Shown: positions 1-5,491, numbered from the stretch's first letter. The stretch: 5,744 bases of DNA from Bacillota bacterium (GCA_023415815.1 JAEZJL010000367.1:1-5744), one strand, 5' to 3'. Numbers and translations: made by a program. Notes: generated from the letters alone by a model not told the origin.

Positions 1-108
1 TTCAGGACAAGGTGCAGGTTCGCGATGAAAAGATGCGAGGAGGAGGAACCGGTATTCAAGGAGATTTCTCCGGGACATCACTGCGCATGTCATCTACAAT
101 CGGAATAA
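1..108 (+). CDS. Oligopeptide ABC transporter ATP-binding protein, C-terminal end (partial)
   Basis: This is an open frame entering from the left edge and ending at TAA (106-108). It gives 35 residues, including CRFAMKRCEEEEP and then PGHHCACHL. This matches the C-terminal 'oligopeptide/dipeptide transporter' extension (oligo_HPY) of OppD, OppF, DppD and DppF ATPases, where spaced cysteines precede a terminal G-H-x-x-A-C-H. Four cysteines are visible in the fragment (codons at 13, 34, 82 and 88), and in related proteins such cysteines can hold an iron-sulphur cluster. The protein would be the cytoplasmic ATPase subunit that powers peptide import. It lies 44 bp upstream of the peptide-binding lipoprotein on the same strand, as expected for an opp operon. 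The ATPase core lies outside the window, so OppD cannot be told from OppF. The family call is fairly secure despite the short length. Confidence 0.82.
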   Translation, partial: FRTRCRFAMKRCEEEEPVFKEISPGHHCACHLQSE

Positions 109-124
109 ACGGACAGAACCGTTT
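107..124 (+). other. Small intergenic hairpin between the ATPase and the binding-protein gene
   Basis: AAACGG (107-112) pairs with CCGTTT (119-124) around a six-base loop. The hairpin starts at the ATPase stop codon and is followed by an AT-rich TTATATATA stretch. It is weak as a full terminator. Hairpins at this place in transporter operons can act as partial terminators or stop 3'-5' decay, which helps the binding protein to be made in excess over the ATPase. That role is inferred from position only. Confidence 0.35.
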
Positions 125-152
125 ATATATAAAGTACAGGAGGAGTTAGTTT

Positions 153-1814
153 ATGAAGAGAAGAATTATTGCGTTGCTGCTTATAGCCGTCGTGGCTGTG
201 ACAGTATTCGCCGGATGCGGAGCAAAGAGCTCCAAGGATTCGATAACCGCTTTGTTCGGTTCGGAGCCGACGACCATGGACCCGGGCCTGATCCAGACTT
301 TGGATGCCACTACTTACTGTGTACACCTGTTTGAGGGCCTCACGAGAAACGATCACGGCAAATTCGTACCGGGCGTTGCCAAGAGCTGGGATGTTTCAAA
401 GGACCTCAAGACCTACACCTTCCATCTGAGGGACAACGCGGTGTGGACCGATGGACAGCCGGTCAAGGCCCAGGATTTCGAATATGCGTGGAAGCGCAAC
501 CTGGACCCGAGAACTGCTTCGCCTTATGCCTATATCATGTATTACCTTGATGGCGGCGAGGCATATAACTCCTATGCTATGAAGGAGAACCCGACCGACG
601 AGGAAAAGAAGAAAGAAGAAGCGGACCTGCAAGCCCTTCAGGATCAGGTAAAGGTCAAGGCTCTTGACGACAAGACGCTGGAGGTCACACTGCTGGCTCC
701 GGCAAGCTTCTTCCTTGAAATCCTCTCCACTCAGTCCGTGTTTTACCCGCTGAGAAAGGACATCGTCGAGGCTAACAGCGAGACCTGGACCCAAAACAAA
801 GAAACCTTTATCACCAACGGCGCATACAAACTCAAGGAATGGAAGCACAGCGACGAGATCATCGTCGAAAAGAGCGACAACTACTGGGATAAGGGCCACG
901 CTGTTTTTAAGGAAATTCATTTCAAGCTCATGGATGACGACAATGCCGCTCTCAGCGCTACCGAAGCAGGCGAAATAGATATAAACTATGCCCATATGCC
1001 TAACGCTGAAATACCGAGACTTGAAAAAGAAGGAAAAGCCAAGATTTACCCTGACGTCGCCACATATTATTATGATTTCAACGTTACCAAGCCTCCGTTC
1101 GACAATGCAAAGGTAAGAAAAGCAATCTCCTATGCAGTCGACAGACAGTATATCATCGACAAGGTGACCCTGGCCTACCAGAAGCCTGCAGTCGGTATGG
1201 TGCCGTACGGCTTCCCCGATCCGATAGCAAACAAGGACTTCAGAGATGCTGATCCGACCAAGTACCTGCCCGAGAATACATCAAAAGTGGAAGAGGCAAA
1301 GAAGCTGCTTGCAGAGGCCGGATATCCGGACGGAAAGGGCTTCCCGGAAGTTGAATTCATTTATAACACAAGCGAAGGCCACAGGGTTATCGCTGAGGCG
1401 GTCCAGGAGCAGCTCAAGAACAACCTCGGTATCTCCGTCAAGATTACCAATATGGAATGGGCCGTATTCGTTGAAGAGAGAAACAAGCACAACTTCAACT
1501 TCTGCAGGGACGGTTTCGGAGCTGACTACGGCGACCCGATCTCCCTCCTCGACCTTTTCACATCCAAGAGCGGCAATAACTCCTCCGCATGGAACAACCC
1601 CGAGTATGACAAGCTTATCGATACTATAAAGAATACGGCCGACCAGAAGGTCAGATTCGATTCCATGCATAAGGCTGAACAGCTGCTGATGGATGAAATG
1701 CCGATAATGCCTTTATACTTCTATACGAAGACGATAATGGAGCCCAAGAACCTGAAGAATCAGTATAAAGCTCCTACTGGAATCTACTTCCTGGATACCG
1801 CATACTTCGAATAA
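153..1814 (+). CDS. oppA: Oligopeptide ABC transporter substrate-binding lipoprotein (OppA-like, SBP family 5)
   Basis: This 553-residue extracytoplasmic peptide-binding protein captures peptides outside the membrane and hands them to the Opp permease. The N terminus has positive residues (KRR at 2-4), a hydrophobic stretch (about 5-19) and a lipobox VFAGC, so Cys22 should be lipidated and anchor the mature protein. The rest follows the SBP_bac_5 plan: ITALFGSEPTTMDP near the mature start, 'LRDNAVWTDGQPVKAQDFEYAW' split over roughly 92-113, GAYKLKEW near 224-231, VRKAISYAVDR near 321-331 and GDPISLLDLF near 459-468. Length is normal for OppA. The ATG at 153 is set by an AGGAGGAG ribosome binding site at 138-145 with a 7-nt gap. 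It follows the ATPase gene by 44 bp and is the last gene of that operon, because an intrinsic terminator follows. Peptide specificity cannot be read from the sequence; DppA-like or pheromone-binding roles are possible. Confidence 0.93.
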   Translation: MKRRIIALLLIAVVAVTVFAGCGAKSSKDSITALFGSEPTTMDPGLIQTLDATTYCVHLFEGLTRNDHGKFVPGVAKSWDVSKDLKTYTFHLRDNAVWTDGQPVKAQDFEYAWKRNLDPRTASPYAYIMYYLDGGEAYNSYAMKENPTDEEKKKEEADLQALQDQVKVKALDDKTLEVTLLAPASFFLEILSTQSVFYPLRKDIVEANSETWTQNKETFITNGAYKLKEWKHSDEIIVEKSDNYWDKGHAVFKEIHFKLMDDDNAALSATEAGEIDINYAHMPNAEIPRLEKEGKAKIYPDVATYYYDFNVTKPPFDNAKVRKAISYAVDRQYIIDKVTLAYQKPAVGMVPYGFPDPIANKDFRDADPTKYLPENTSKVEEAKKLLAEAGYPDGKGFPEVEFIYNTSEGHRVIAEAVQEQLKNNLGISVKITNMEWAVFVEERNKHNFNFCRDGFGADYGDPISLLDLFTSKSGNNSSAWNNPEYDKLIDTIKNTADQKVRFDSMHKAEQLLMDEMPIMPLYFYTKTIMEPKNLKNQYKAPTGIYFLDTAYFE

Positions 1815-1829
1815 GCTGAACAGTAAAAG

Positions 1830-1868
1830 AGATCCGATGGGTTTAGTGCCCGCCGGATCTTTTTTTAT
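1830..1868 (+). terminator. Rho-independent terminator of the opp operon
   Basis: AGATCCG (1830-1836) pairs with CGGATCT (1854-1860). Inside, GGG (1839-1841) pairs with CCC (1849-1851) around a seven-base loop, with a small A-C/T-G imperfection between the two stems. A run of six T follows (1861-1866). It begins 15 bp after the oppA stop codon, so it should end opp transcription. Confidence 0.9.
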
Positions 1869-1879
1869 CTGAAAAACCG
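1861..1879 (+). repeat. Left copy of a 19-bp near-identical direct repeat
   Basis: TTTTTTATCTGAAAAACCG here matches TTTTTTAACTGAAAAACCG at 2970-2988 at 18 of 19 bases, in the same orientation. This copy includes the T tail of the opp terminator. The two copies flank the repeat array and the lexA-like gene. Part of the match is low-complexity T and A, so origin by duplication is not proven. Confidence 0.45.
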
Positions 1880-1981
1880 TATATTGCCATAGAGAAAACC
1901 TGGAGATACCGCTTTCGACGCAATGCCTGAAGCCGGTTACAGCGCAAAGCCTACAAAGCCTCAAAACGAGAGCATGACAGC

Positions 1982-2177
1982 AAGATGTGAGACGAAATGG
2001 GATATACCTTCTAAAAGATGTGTCAGAGCCAAGTGCGATTCAAAAGGAAGCACACCTTCCCAAGAAGATGTGTCAGAGCCAGGTATAATTCAAAAGGGAG
2101 CATATCTTCTCAAGAAGATGTGTCGAAGCCAGGTATAATTCAAAAGGGGACATATCTTCTCAAGAAGATGTGTCCCC
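1982..2177. repeat. 50-bp tandem repeat array with palindromic core
   Basis: AAGATGTGTC recurs at 2015, 2065, 2115 and 2165, exactly 50 bp apart. Three full units are 2015-2064, 2065-2114 and 2115-2164. A 33-bp unit with an internal deletion of about 17 bp precedes them (1982-2014), and a truncated one follows (from 2165). Units 1 and 2 differ at 8 sites and units 2 and 3 at 4; all 12 differences are transitions. At each junction ATCTTCTC meets AAGAAGAT, or a variant of it, giving a hairpin core. There are no unique spacers, so this is not CRISPR. The design resembles REP/BIME-type palindromic repeats, but no transposase is visible. Confidence 0.88.
2146..2177 (-). terminator. 32-bp near-perfect palindrome just past the lexA-like stop; possible terminator
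   Basis: The left arm 2146-2160 (GGGGACATATCTTCT) and right arm 2163-2177 (AGAAGATGTGTCCCC) pair over 15 bp around a central CA. There is a single T/G pair, which is a wobble in plus-strand RNA and an A/C mismatch in minus-strand RNA. On the minus strand it begins five bases after the lexA-like stop codon and is followed by TTTT, so it may end that transcript. It is also the best-preserved palindrome of the repeat array, so a terminator role may be secondary. Confidence 0.5.
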
Positions 2178-2182
2178 TGTCA

Positions 2183-2821
2183 TTAAAACCTCGAATATTT
2201 CCCTTCGAGCTTGCCGATGATCTTGAACTCATCCGGATTGAAAACGGTTTTGTCCAGCAGGTTCTCATCAGCCAGCAGGGTCACCATACCGGTATCCTCT
2301 TCAAGGAAATAATACCTCAGATAGGTACGCCCCTCGTAAAACATCAGTATGATATCCCCTCTTTTAAGCTCCGCAGAGGTGTTTATAAAAAGCATGTCCT
2401 CGCGCTTGATACCTTTTTCGACGAGGCTGTCGTCGGGACAGGGCATCACCAGATATTTCCCGTCTGTGTTGACAAAATCCGAAGATACGGGATGAAATTT
2501 ACTGATATTGTAAATATTCGTAAGATCATCAATATTTCTTTTACTTGCCTTTTTTATTTCGGGTACATATACGGGGTCAATATACATCTGACTGTCCTGC
2601 GATATCAGCTGAATGGACCTGGCCGCGCCGAGCTGCCTTTTTATAACGCCCTTTTGCTCGAGCCTGTTCAATATTCCCTGAACGGCTCCGGGAGTTTTCT
2701 CACCGACCATTTCACCTATTTCCCTTACTGTGGGTGGAATGCCCTTGAGCTTAATGTAGGTTTCTATTGCTGTGTACACCTTTTTTTGCTTTGCTGTTAA
2801 ATTGTTGAAATATGCGGACAA
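2183..2821 (-). CDS. LexA-family transcriptional regulator lacking self-cleavage residues
   Basis: This 212-residue protein is close to usual LexA length. Residues 8-72 form the LexA winged-helix DNA-binding domain (LTAKQKKVYTAIE, GIPPTVREIGEMVG, then LNRLEQKGVIKR and ARSIQL). Residues about 83-212 align with the S24 LexA/UmuD peptidase domain: DDSLVEKGI matches the usual GDSM-x3-GI and keeps the catalytic serine (Ser132). Counting as in E. coli LexA (Ser119 to Lys156, 37 residues), the lysine position falls on Arg169, and residues 165-175 contain no lysine. No Ala-Gly bond is present in the linker; where VxAG is expected the sequence reads KKASKR (89-94). It therefore probably binds DNA but does not cleave itself on RecA activation. 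The start is TTG (2819-2821), with AAGGGTGAT about 7 nt upstream and an in-frame stop just above it. It is divergent from the cyanophycin genes. It may be a paralogue rather than the SOS LexA, so no gene symbol is given. Confidence 0.88.
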   Translation of the reverse strand: MSAYFNNLTAKQKKVYTAIETYIKLKGIPPTVREIGEMVGEKTPGAVQGILNRLEQKGVIKRQLGAARSIQLISQDSQMYIDPVYVPEIKKASKRNIDDLTNIYNISKFHPVSSDFVNTDGKYLVMPCPDDSLVEKGIKREDMLFINTSAELKRGDIILMFYEGRTYLRYYFLEEDTGMVTLLADENLLDKTVFNPDEFKIIGKLEGKYSRF

Positions 2822-2839
2822 ATTTTATCACCCTTTTAT

Positions 2840-2851
2840 TGTAACTTTACA
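2840..2851. promoter_or_regulatory. Short palindrome TGTAA-CT-TTACA, possible operator
   Basis: A 5-2-5 perfect inverted repeat lies between the predicted start point of the lexA-like transcript and its ribosome binding site, a good place for an autoregulatory operator. It does not resemble the Firmicute SOS box (GAAC-N4-GTTC), which was not found in 2822-3044. Because the region is so AT-rich, chance occurrence is possible. Confidence 0.22.
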
Positions 2852-2864
2852 TAACATAAACAAT

Positions 2865-2893
2865 AGTTTAGCAGACTTGAAAACTAATATCAA
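2865..2893 (-). promoter_or_regulatory. Predicted sigma-A promoter of the lexA-like gene
   Basis: Read on the minus strand, TTGATA (2893 to 2888) is followed after 17 bp by TAAACT (2870 to 2865). These match the consensus at 5 of 6 and 4 of 6 positions with ideal spacing. Transcription would start near 2858, giving a leader of about 37 nt before the TTG start. It overlaps the candidate plus-strand promoter of the dipeptidase gene. Confidence 0.5.
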
Positions 2894-2903
2894 ATTATAT
2901 AAT
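2877..2903 (+). promoter_or_regulatory. Candidate sigma-A promoter for the iadA-cph genes
   Basis: TTGAAA (2877-2882) and a perfect TATAAT (2898-2903) lie 15 bp apart, which is shorter than the usual 17. Transcription would start near 2910, leaving an untranslated leader of about 135 nt before iadA. It overlaps the promoter of the divergent lexA-like gene, so one bound protein could control both. The short spacing limits confidence. Confidence 0.38.
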
Positions 2904-2969
2904 GGGAATAATGTAATAAGAATACAAAATAAATAGTGATAAGTTTTGAAAAAGGCTATTTACCATATT

Positions 2970-2988
2970 TTTTTTAACTGAAAAACCG
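2970..2988 (+). repeat. Right copy of the 19-bp near-identical direct repeat
   Basis: This is the partner of 1861-1879, with one mismatch. It lies in the divergent promoter region, 57 bp before the iadA start, and would be inside the iadA leader. It overlaps an imperfect inverted repeat, TAACTG (2975-2980) with CGGTTA (2987-2992), which might be a binding site. Confidence 0.45.
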
Positions 2989-3044
2989 GTTATAAATGGA
3001 TAAATTTATTTTTTGTACTTTTATCACATAAGGAGAAACACATT

Positions 3045-4199
3045 ATGTTAAAGCTGCTTAAGTCTGCGGAGGTCTATTCCCCACGATTCATGGGAAGAAA
3101 GGATATATTGCTTGTTCTGGATAAAATCGCAATGATCGAGGATTCTATTGCTACGGACGGGCTGCCGATGCTGGAGGTAATTGACTGTACAGGCAAAATA
3201 GCCTGTCCGGGCATTATAGACCAGCATGTACACATTATTGGAGGCGGGGGCGAGGAGGGCCCTCCGAGCAGTATACCGGAATTGATGCTTGGCGACATAA
3301 TATCGGGCGGTATCAGCACCGTTGTGGGCGTGCTTGGGCTGGACGCATCGGGAAAAACCATGCAGGCGCTTCTGAGAAAAGCCCGCTCGCTTGAATACGA
3401 AGGCCTGAATACATTTATATATACAGGCTACTACGGCGTACCGGCTGTTACGGTGACGGGCAGTATCCTGACGGACATCGTGCTTATAGATAAAATAATC
3501 GGAGCGGGTGAGATAGCCATATCGGATTACAGATCCTCTCACCCGTCGCTTCAGATGCTGAAGCAGCTGGCTTCGGAGGCGATAACGGGAGGAATGGTCG
3601 GCGGAAAGGCGGGCGTACTGCATATCCATACGGGCGACGGCAAAAAAGGCCTTGGCCCTCTTATAGAGCTGCTCGACGATTCGGATTATCCCATGAAAAT
3701 GTTCGTACCCACGCATCTGAACAGGAACAGAAGGCTGTTTAACGAGGCAAAGGCCTATGCTTTCAGGGGCGGAAACGTGGATCTGACCGCGGGGGAAAAG
3801 ACAGGGCCGGGAGTGAGTGTGGCAGACGCAGTAAAAGAGCTGCTTGAGGCCGGGATTCCTATGGAACACATAACGGTATCCTCCGATGGAAACGGGAGCA
3901 TGAAGGTGGACGGAAACGGCGGTAATACGGGGGTGGGAAGCGTACGGCAGCTTCTGGCGGATATGGCAAGCTGTATCCTTGAAAAAGGCGTTCCTTTTGA
4001 AACAGCGATAAGCCTGGTAACGGAGAACGTCGCAAAGGTGCTTTCGCTCTTCCCCGCAAAAGGCAGGCTTGCTCCGGGGAGCGACGCGGATGTTCTCATC
4101 CTCAACCGTGCCGATTTGACCCCCGACAAGCTTATTGTGAAGGGCAGCCTGCTCGTTGACAACGGAGTCCCTCTGAAAAAAGGGCGTTTTGAAAAGTAA
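3045..4199 (+). CDS. iadA: Isoaspartyl dipeptidase (beta-aspartyl-peptidase), amidohydrolase superfamily
   Basis: This 384-residue cytoplasmic metallopeptidase splits beta-aspartyl dipeptides; here the likely substrate is beta-Asp-Arg released from cyanophycin. It matches E. coli IadA (390 residues) throughout: the HVH metal site (His61, His63), GGGGE with substrate-binding Glu70, TGYYGVP with Tyr130, ISDYRS with Arg163, His195 in HTGD, PTHLNRN with His224 and Arg227, and SSDGNGS with catalytic Asp281. The position of the carboxylated bridging lysine (E. coli Lys162) is Glu156 (GEIAISDYRS). Glutamate can bridge two metals in some amidohydrolases, so the enzyme is probably active but of the glutamate-bridged kind. 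The ATG is fixed by AAGGAG at 3030-3035 with a 9-nt gap. It is the first gene of the cyanophycin set and is divergent from the lexA-like gene. Confidence 0.93.
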   Translation: MLKLLKSAEVYSPRFMGRKDILLVLDKIAMIEDSIATDGLPMLEVIDCTGKIACPGIIDQHVHIIGGGGEEGPPSSIPELMLGDIISGGISTVVGVLGLDASGKTMQALLRKARSLEYEGLNTFIYTGYYGVPAVTVTGSILTDIVLIDKIIGAGEIAISDYRSSHPSLQMLKQLASEAITGGMVGGKAGVLHIHTGDGKKGLGPLIELLDDSDYPMKMFVPTHLNRNRRLFNEAKAYAFRGGNVDLTAGEKTGPGVSVADAVKELLEAGIPMEHITVSSDGNGSMKVDGNGGNTGVGSVRQLLADMASCILEKGVPFETAISLVTENVAKVLSLFPAKGRLAPGSDADVLILNRADLTPDKLIVKGSLLVDNGVPLKKGRFEK

Positions 4200-4258
4200 A
4201 TGTATACGTAGTCCGCGTTATGAAAATAATATATGGAAGAGTCGATATGGAGGTAATT

Positions 4259-4528
4259 ATGGAGTTTATCAACAACACGGGCGGATCGCGCGCCGCGGCC
4301 AGGGGCAGCCTGCTGTTTCTGATTATCGGGTGGATTTCCGCGATAATCTCACTTGTCAGATATCCTTTTATTTTCGGCGTCGTCGGGGTTGTAATGGGGA
4401 TATTGGCTACAAAAAAGGGGAGCAGGGCGGGACTTGCCCTTATAATGACGAGCATCATTCTTATGGCTATCGGACTTATTTTCGGTGGGGTTTTCTTCAA
4501 CTATCTCCGTCATTATCTGGGTATCTGA
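4259..4528 (+). CDS. Small hydrophobic membrane protein of unknown function
   Basis: This 89-residue protein has three predicted membrane segments, at about 17-33 (LLFLIIGWISAIISLV), 36-50 (PFIFGVVGVVMGILA) and 58-80. The loops are short and basic (TKKGSR at 51-56), with a polar N terminus rich in Gly, Ser and Ala. The start is the ATG at 4259, which has GGAGG at 4249-4253 with a 5-nt gap; the in-frame ATG at 4220 lacks a ribosome binding site. It lies 59 bp after iadA and before cphB on the same strand, so it is probably co-transcribed with the cyanophycin genes. I do not recognise a family with confidence. The layout is like many short 'DUF4190-like' membrane proteins, but that is only a resemblance. 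A role in moving dipeptides or amino acids, or in membrane association of the polymer enzymes, would be a guess. Confidence 0.8.
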   Translation: MEFINNTGGSRAAARGSLLFLIIGWISAIISLVRYPFIFGVVGVVMGILATKKGSRAGLALIMTSIILMAIGLIFGGVFFNYLRHYLGI

Positions 4529-4582
4529 ACAATCGGGAGGATTAACGGGATGCAAATATAATAAATGCTGTAAGACCCATAT

Positions 4583-4620
4583 AAATCGCTTCGGCTATGC
4601 TTATCAAAGGAGCGATTTTT
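4583..4620 (+). terminator. Weak terminator-like hairpin upstream of cphB
   Basis: AAATCGCT (4583-4590) pairs perfectly with AGCGATTT (4611-4618) around a 20-base loop, and the right arm runs into a stretch of five T (4616-4620). The stem is only 8 bp with three G/C pairs, so it would be a leaky terminator or attenuator between the membrane-protein gene and cphB. The right arm overlaps the end of AAAGGAG (4606-4612), the only ribosome binding site near the short frame at 4625. Confidence 0.4.
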
Positions 4621-4624
4621 GATT

Positions 4625-4669
4625 ATGGCGCAAAAACCGAAAGCCGTTGATGAAAACGGCAGTGCATAG
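4625..4669 (+). CDS. Possible 14-codon upstream reading frame before cphB
   Basis: ATG at 4625 opens a frame reading MAQKPKAVDENGSA and ends at TAG (4667-4669). AAAGGAG at 4606-4612 could serve it, although the 12-nt gap is long. It is in frame with cphB and stops 18 nt before the cphB TTG, next to the cphB ribosome binding site (4672-4678). It could be a leader peptide that couples translation to cphB, or an old N-terminal extension cut off by a nonsense change. It may also be chance. Confidence 0.25.
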   Translation: MAQKPKAVDENGSA

Positions 4670-4687
4670 GCGGAAGGATGTGGGGAA

Positions 4688-5491
4688 TTGGCGATAGGAA
4701 ACCTGGTCATAATCGGCGGAGCCGAGGATAAGCAGGGCGAATGCGTAATATTGAAATATCTGCTCGGTTTGACGGGCGGACCCGCGGCAAGGCTTACAAT
4801 TCTGACAACTGCGGCGGAGAGCCCTGAAAAGGCGGCCGGCGAATATACGGCGGTTTTTCAGAGGCTGGGAGCCTTCAACATAAACATTTTGAATGTAAAC
4901 GACAGGGATGAGGCAAACAACGAGAATATTTCCAGACTTGTGGCCGAATCGACGGGCATCTTTTTCACTGGAGGCGACCAGCTGCGCATAACGAGCATAC
5001 TGGGAGGCACTAAGGTATACACGGCGCTGCATGAAGCCTACGGCAGCGGCGCGGTCATTGCCGGCACGAGCGCAGGCGCTTCGGCAATGAGCGGTACAAT
5101 GATTGTAGACGGAAATAATAACGATCCTGCGCGGAAGTGCACCCTGAAGATGGCGCCGGGCCTCGGACTGCTTGAAGAGGCGCTGATAGACCAGCATTTC
5201 CACCAGAGGGGCAGGATAGGCAGGCTGCTCTGCGGAGTGGCGGAGAATCCTTTCATTCTTGGCATCGGTATTGACGAGGATACAGCTGTCAGGGTATTTC
5301 CGGACCGCCGTTTGGAAGTGATCGGAAGCGGCTCGGTAACCATAGTGGACGGAAGGAGCATCAAAAGCTCGAATGTCTCCGAGCTTAAGCCCGACGAGAA
5401 TCTGGCGATAGCAAACGTGACCATACATGTCCTGCCTGTGGGCTACGGCTATAATATAAATATCAGGGAAGTATTGCGGCTTCATCAGTAA
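4688..5491 (+). CDS. cphB: Cyanophycinase (peptidase family S51)
   Basis: This 267-residue intracellular serine exopeptidase degrades cyanophycin from its C-terminal end to beta-Asp-Arg dipeptides. Family signatures are clear: LVIIGGAEDK (6-15), FTGGDQLR (93-100), AGTSAGASAM (125-134) with nucleophile Ser128, DQHFHQRGR (168-176) with His170, and GIGIDEDTAV (192-201) with Glu197. Ser128, His170, Glu197 and the substrate-pocket residues Asp168, Gln169, Arg174, Arg176 and Arg179 line up with the Synechocystis enzyme at a constant offset of four, so it should be active. There is no signal peptide, so it acts in the cytoplasm, unlike secreted cyanophycinases. The start is TTG (4688), with GGAAGGA at 4672-4678 and a 9-nt gap; the next in-frame codon group upstream ends in TAG at 4667-4669, so no longer form can begin without passing that stop. 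It lies 31 bp before cphA. Confidence 0.95.
   Translation: MAIGNLVIIGGAEDKQGECVILKYLLGLTGGPAARLTILTTAAESPEKAAGEYTAVFQRLGAFNINILNVNDRDEANNENISRLVAESTGIFFTGGDQLRITSILGGTKVYTALHEAYGSGAVIAGTSAGASAMSGTMIVDGNNNDPARKCTLKMAPGLGLLEEALIDQHFHQRGRIGRLLCGVAENPFILGIGIDEDTAVRVFPDRRLEVIGSGSVTIVDGRSIKSSNVSELKPDENLAIANVTIHVLPVGYGYNINIREVLRLHQ

Larger units (their letters stand above)
1869..2182. other. Non-coding stretch between the opp terminator and the lexA-like gene
   Basis: Positions 1869-1980 hold no gene, promoter or RNA structure that can be supported. The small plus-strand frames here run into the repeats and have no family resemblance. From about 1982 to 2177 the stretch is filled by the 50-bp tandem repeat array listed separately. 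The two neighbouring genes converge on this stretch (oppA from the left, the lexA-like gene from the right). Confidence 0.7.

Noticed and set aside
1923..2138. Plus-strand reading frame with repeated KxxCxSQ-type residues
   Set aside because: The repetition comes from the 50-bp DNA repeats. The codon content and lack of a ribosome binding site argue against a gene.
2015..2177. CRISPR array
   Set aside because: The repeats abut with a fixed 50-bp period, and the whole unit, not just a repeat part, is conserved. There are no unique spacers and no cas genes.
2018..2800. Long plus-strand reading frame over the lexA-like gene
   Set aside because: It begins inside the tandem repeats, has no ribosome binding site and no recognisable domain, and lies antisense to a clear LexA-family protein.
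2825..3027. TTATCAC found three times (2825-2831, reverse at 2936-2942, 3021-3027) as an operator family
   Set aside because: The first copy is simply part of the minus-strand ribosome binding site (GGGTGATAA), and a 7-mer in such AT-rich DNA is weak evidence.
2822..3044. Firmicute SOS box (GAAC-N4-GTTC) in the lexA-like promoter region
   Set aside because: A search by eye found no match, which agrees with this protein not being an ordinary SOS LexA.
3048..3869. Long minus-strand reading frame opposite iadA
   Set aside because: It is a shadow of the well-supported plus-strand dipeptidase, with no domain resemblance or ribosome binding site.
4220..4258. Longer start for the small membrane protein at ATG 4220
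   Set aside because: No ribosome binding site lies before 4220, while GGAGG at 4249-4253 is well placed for the ATG at 4259.
4535..4562. Three-codon frame ATG CAA ATA TAA after GGGAGG, with TATAAT at 4557-4562 as a cphB promoter
   Set aside because: The frame is too short to support, and no -35 element lies at a suitable distance from the TATAAT. It may be a remnant or chance.
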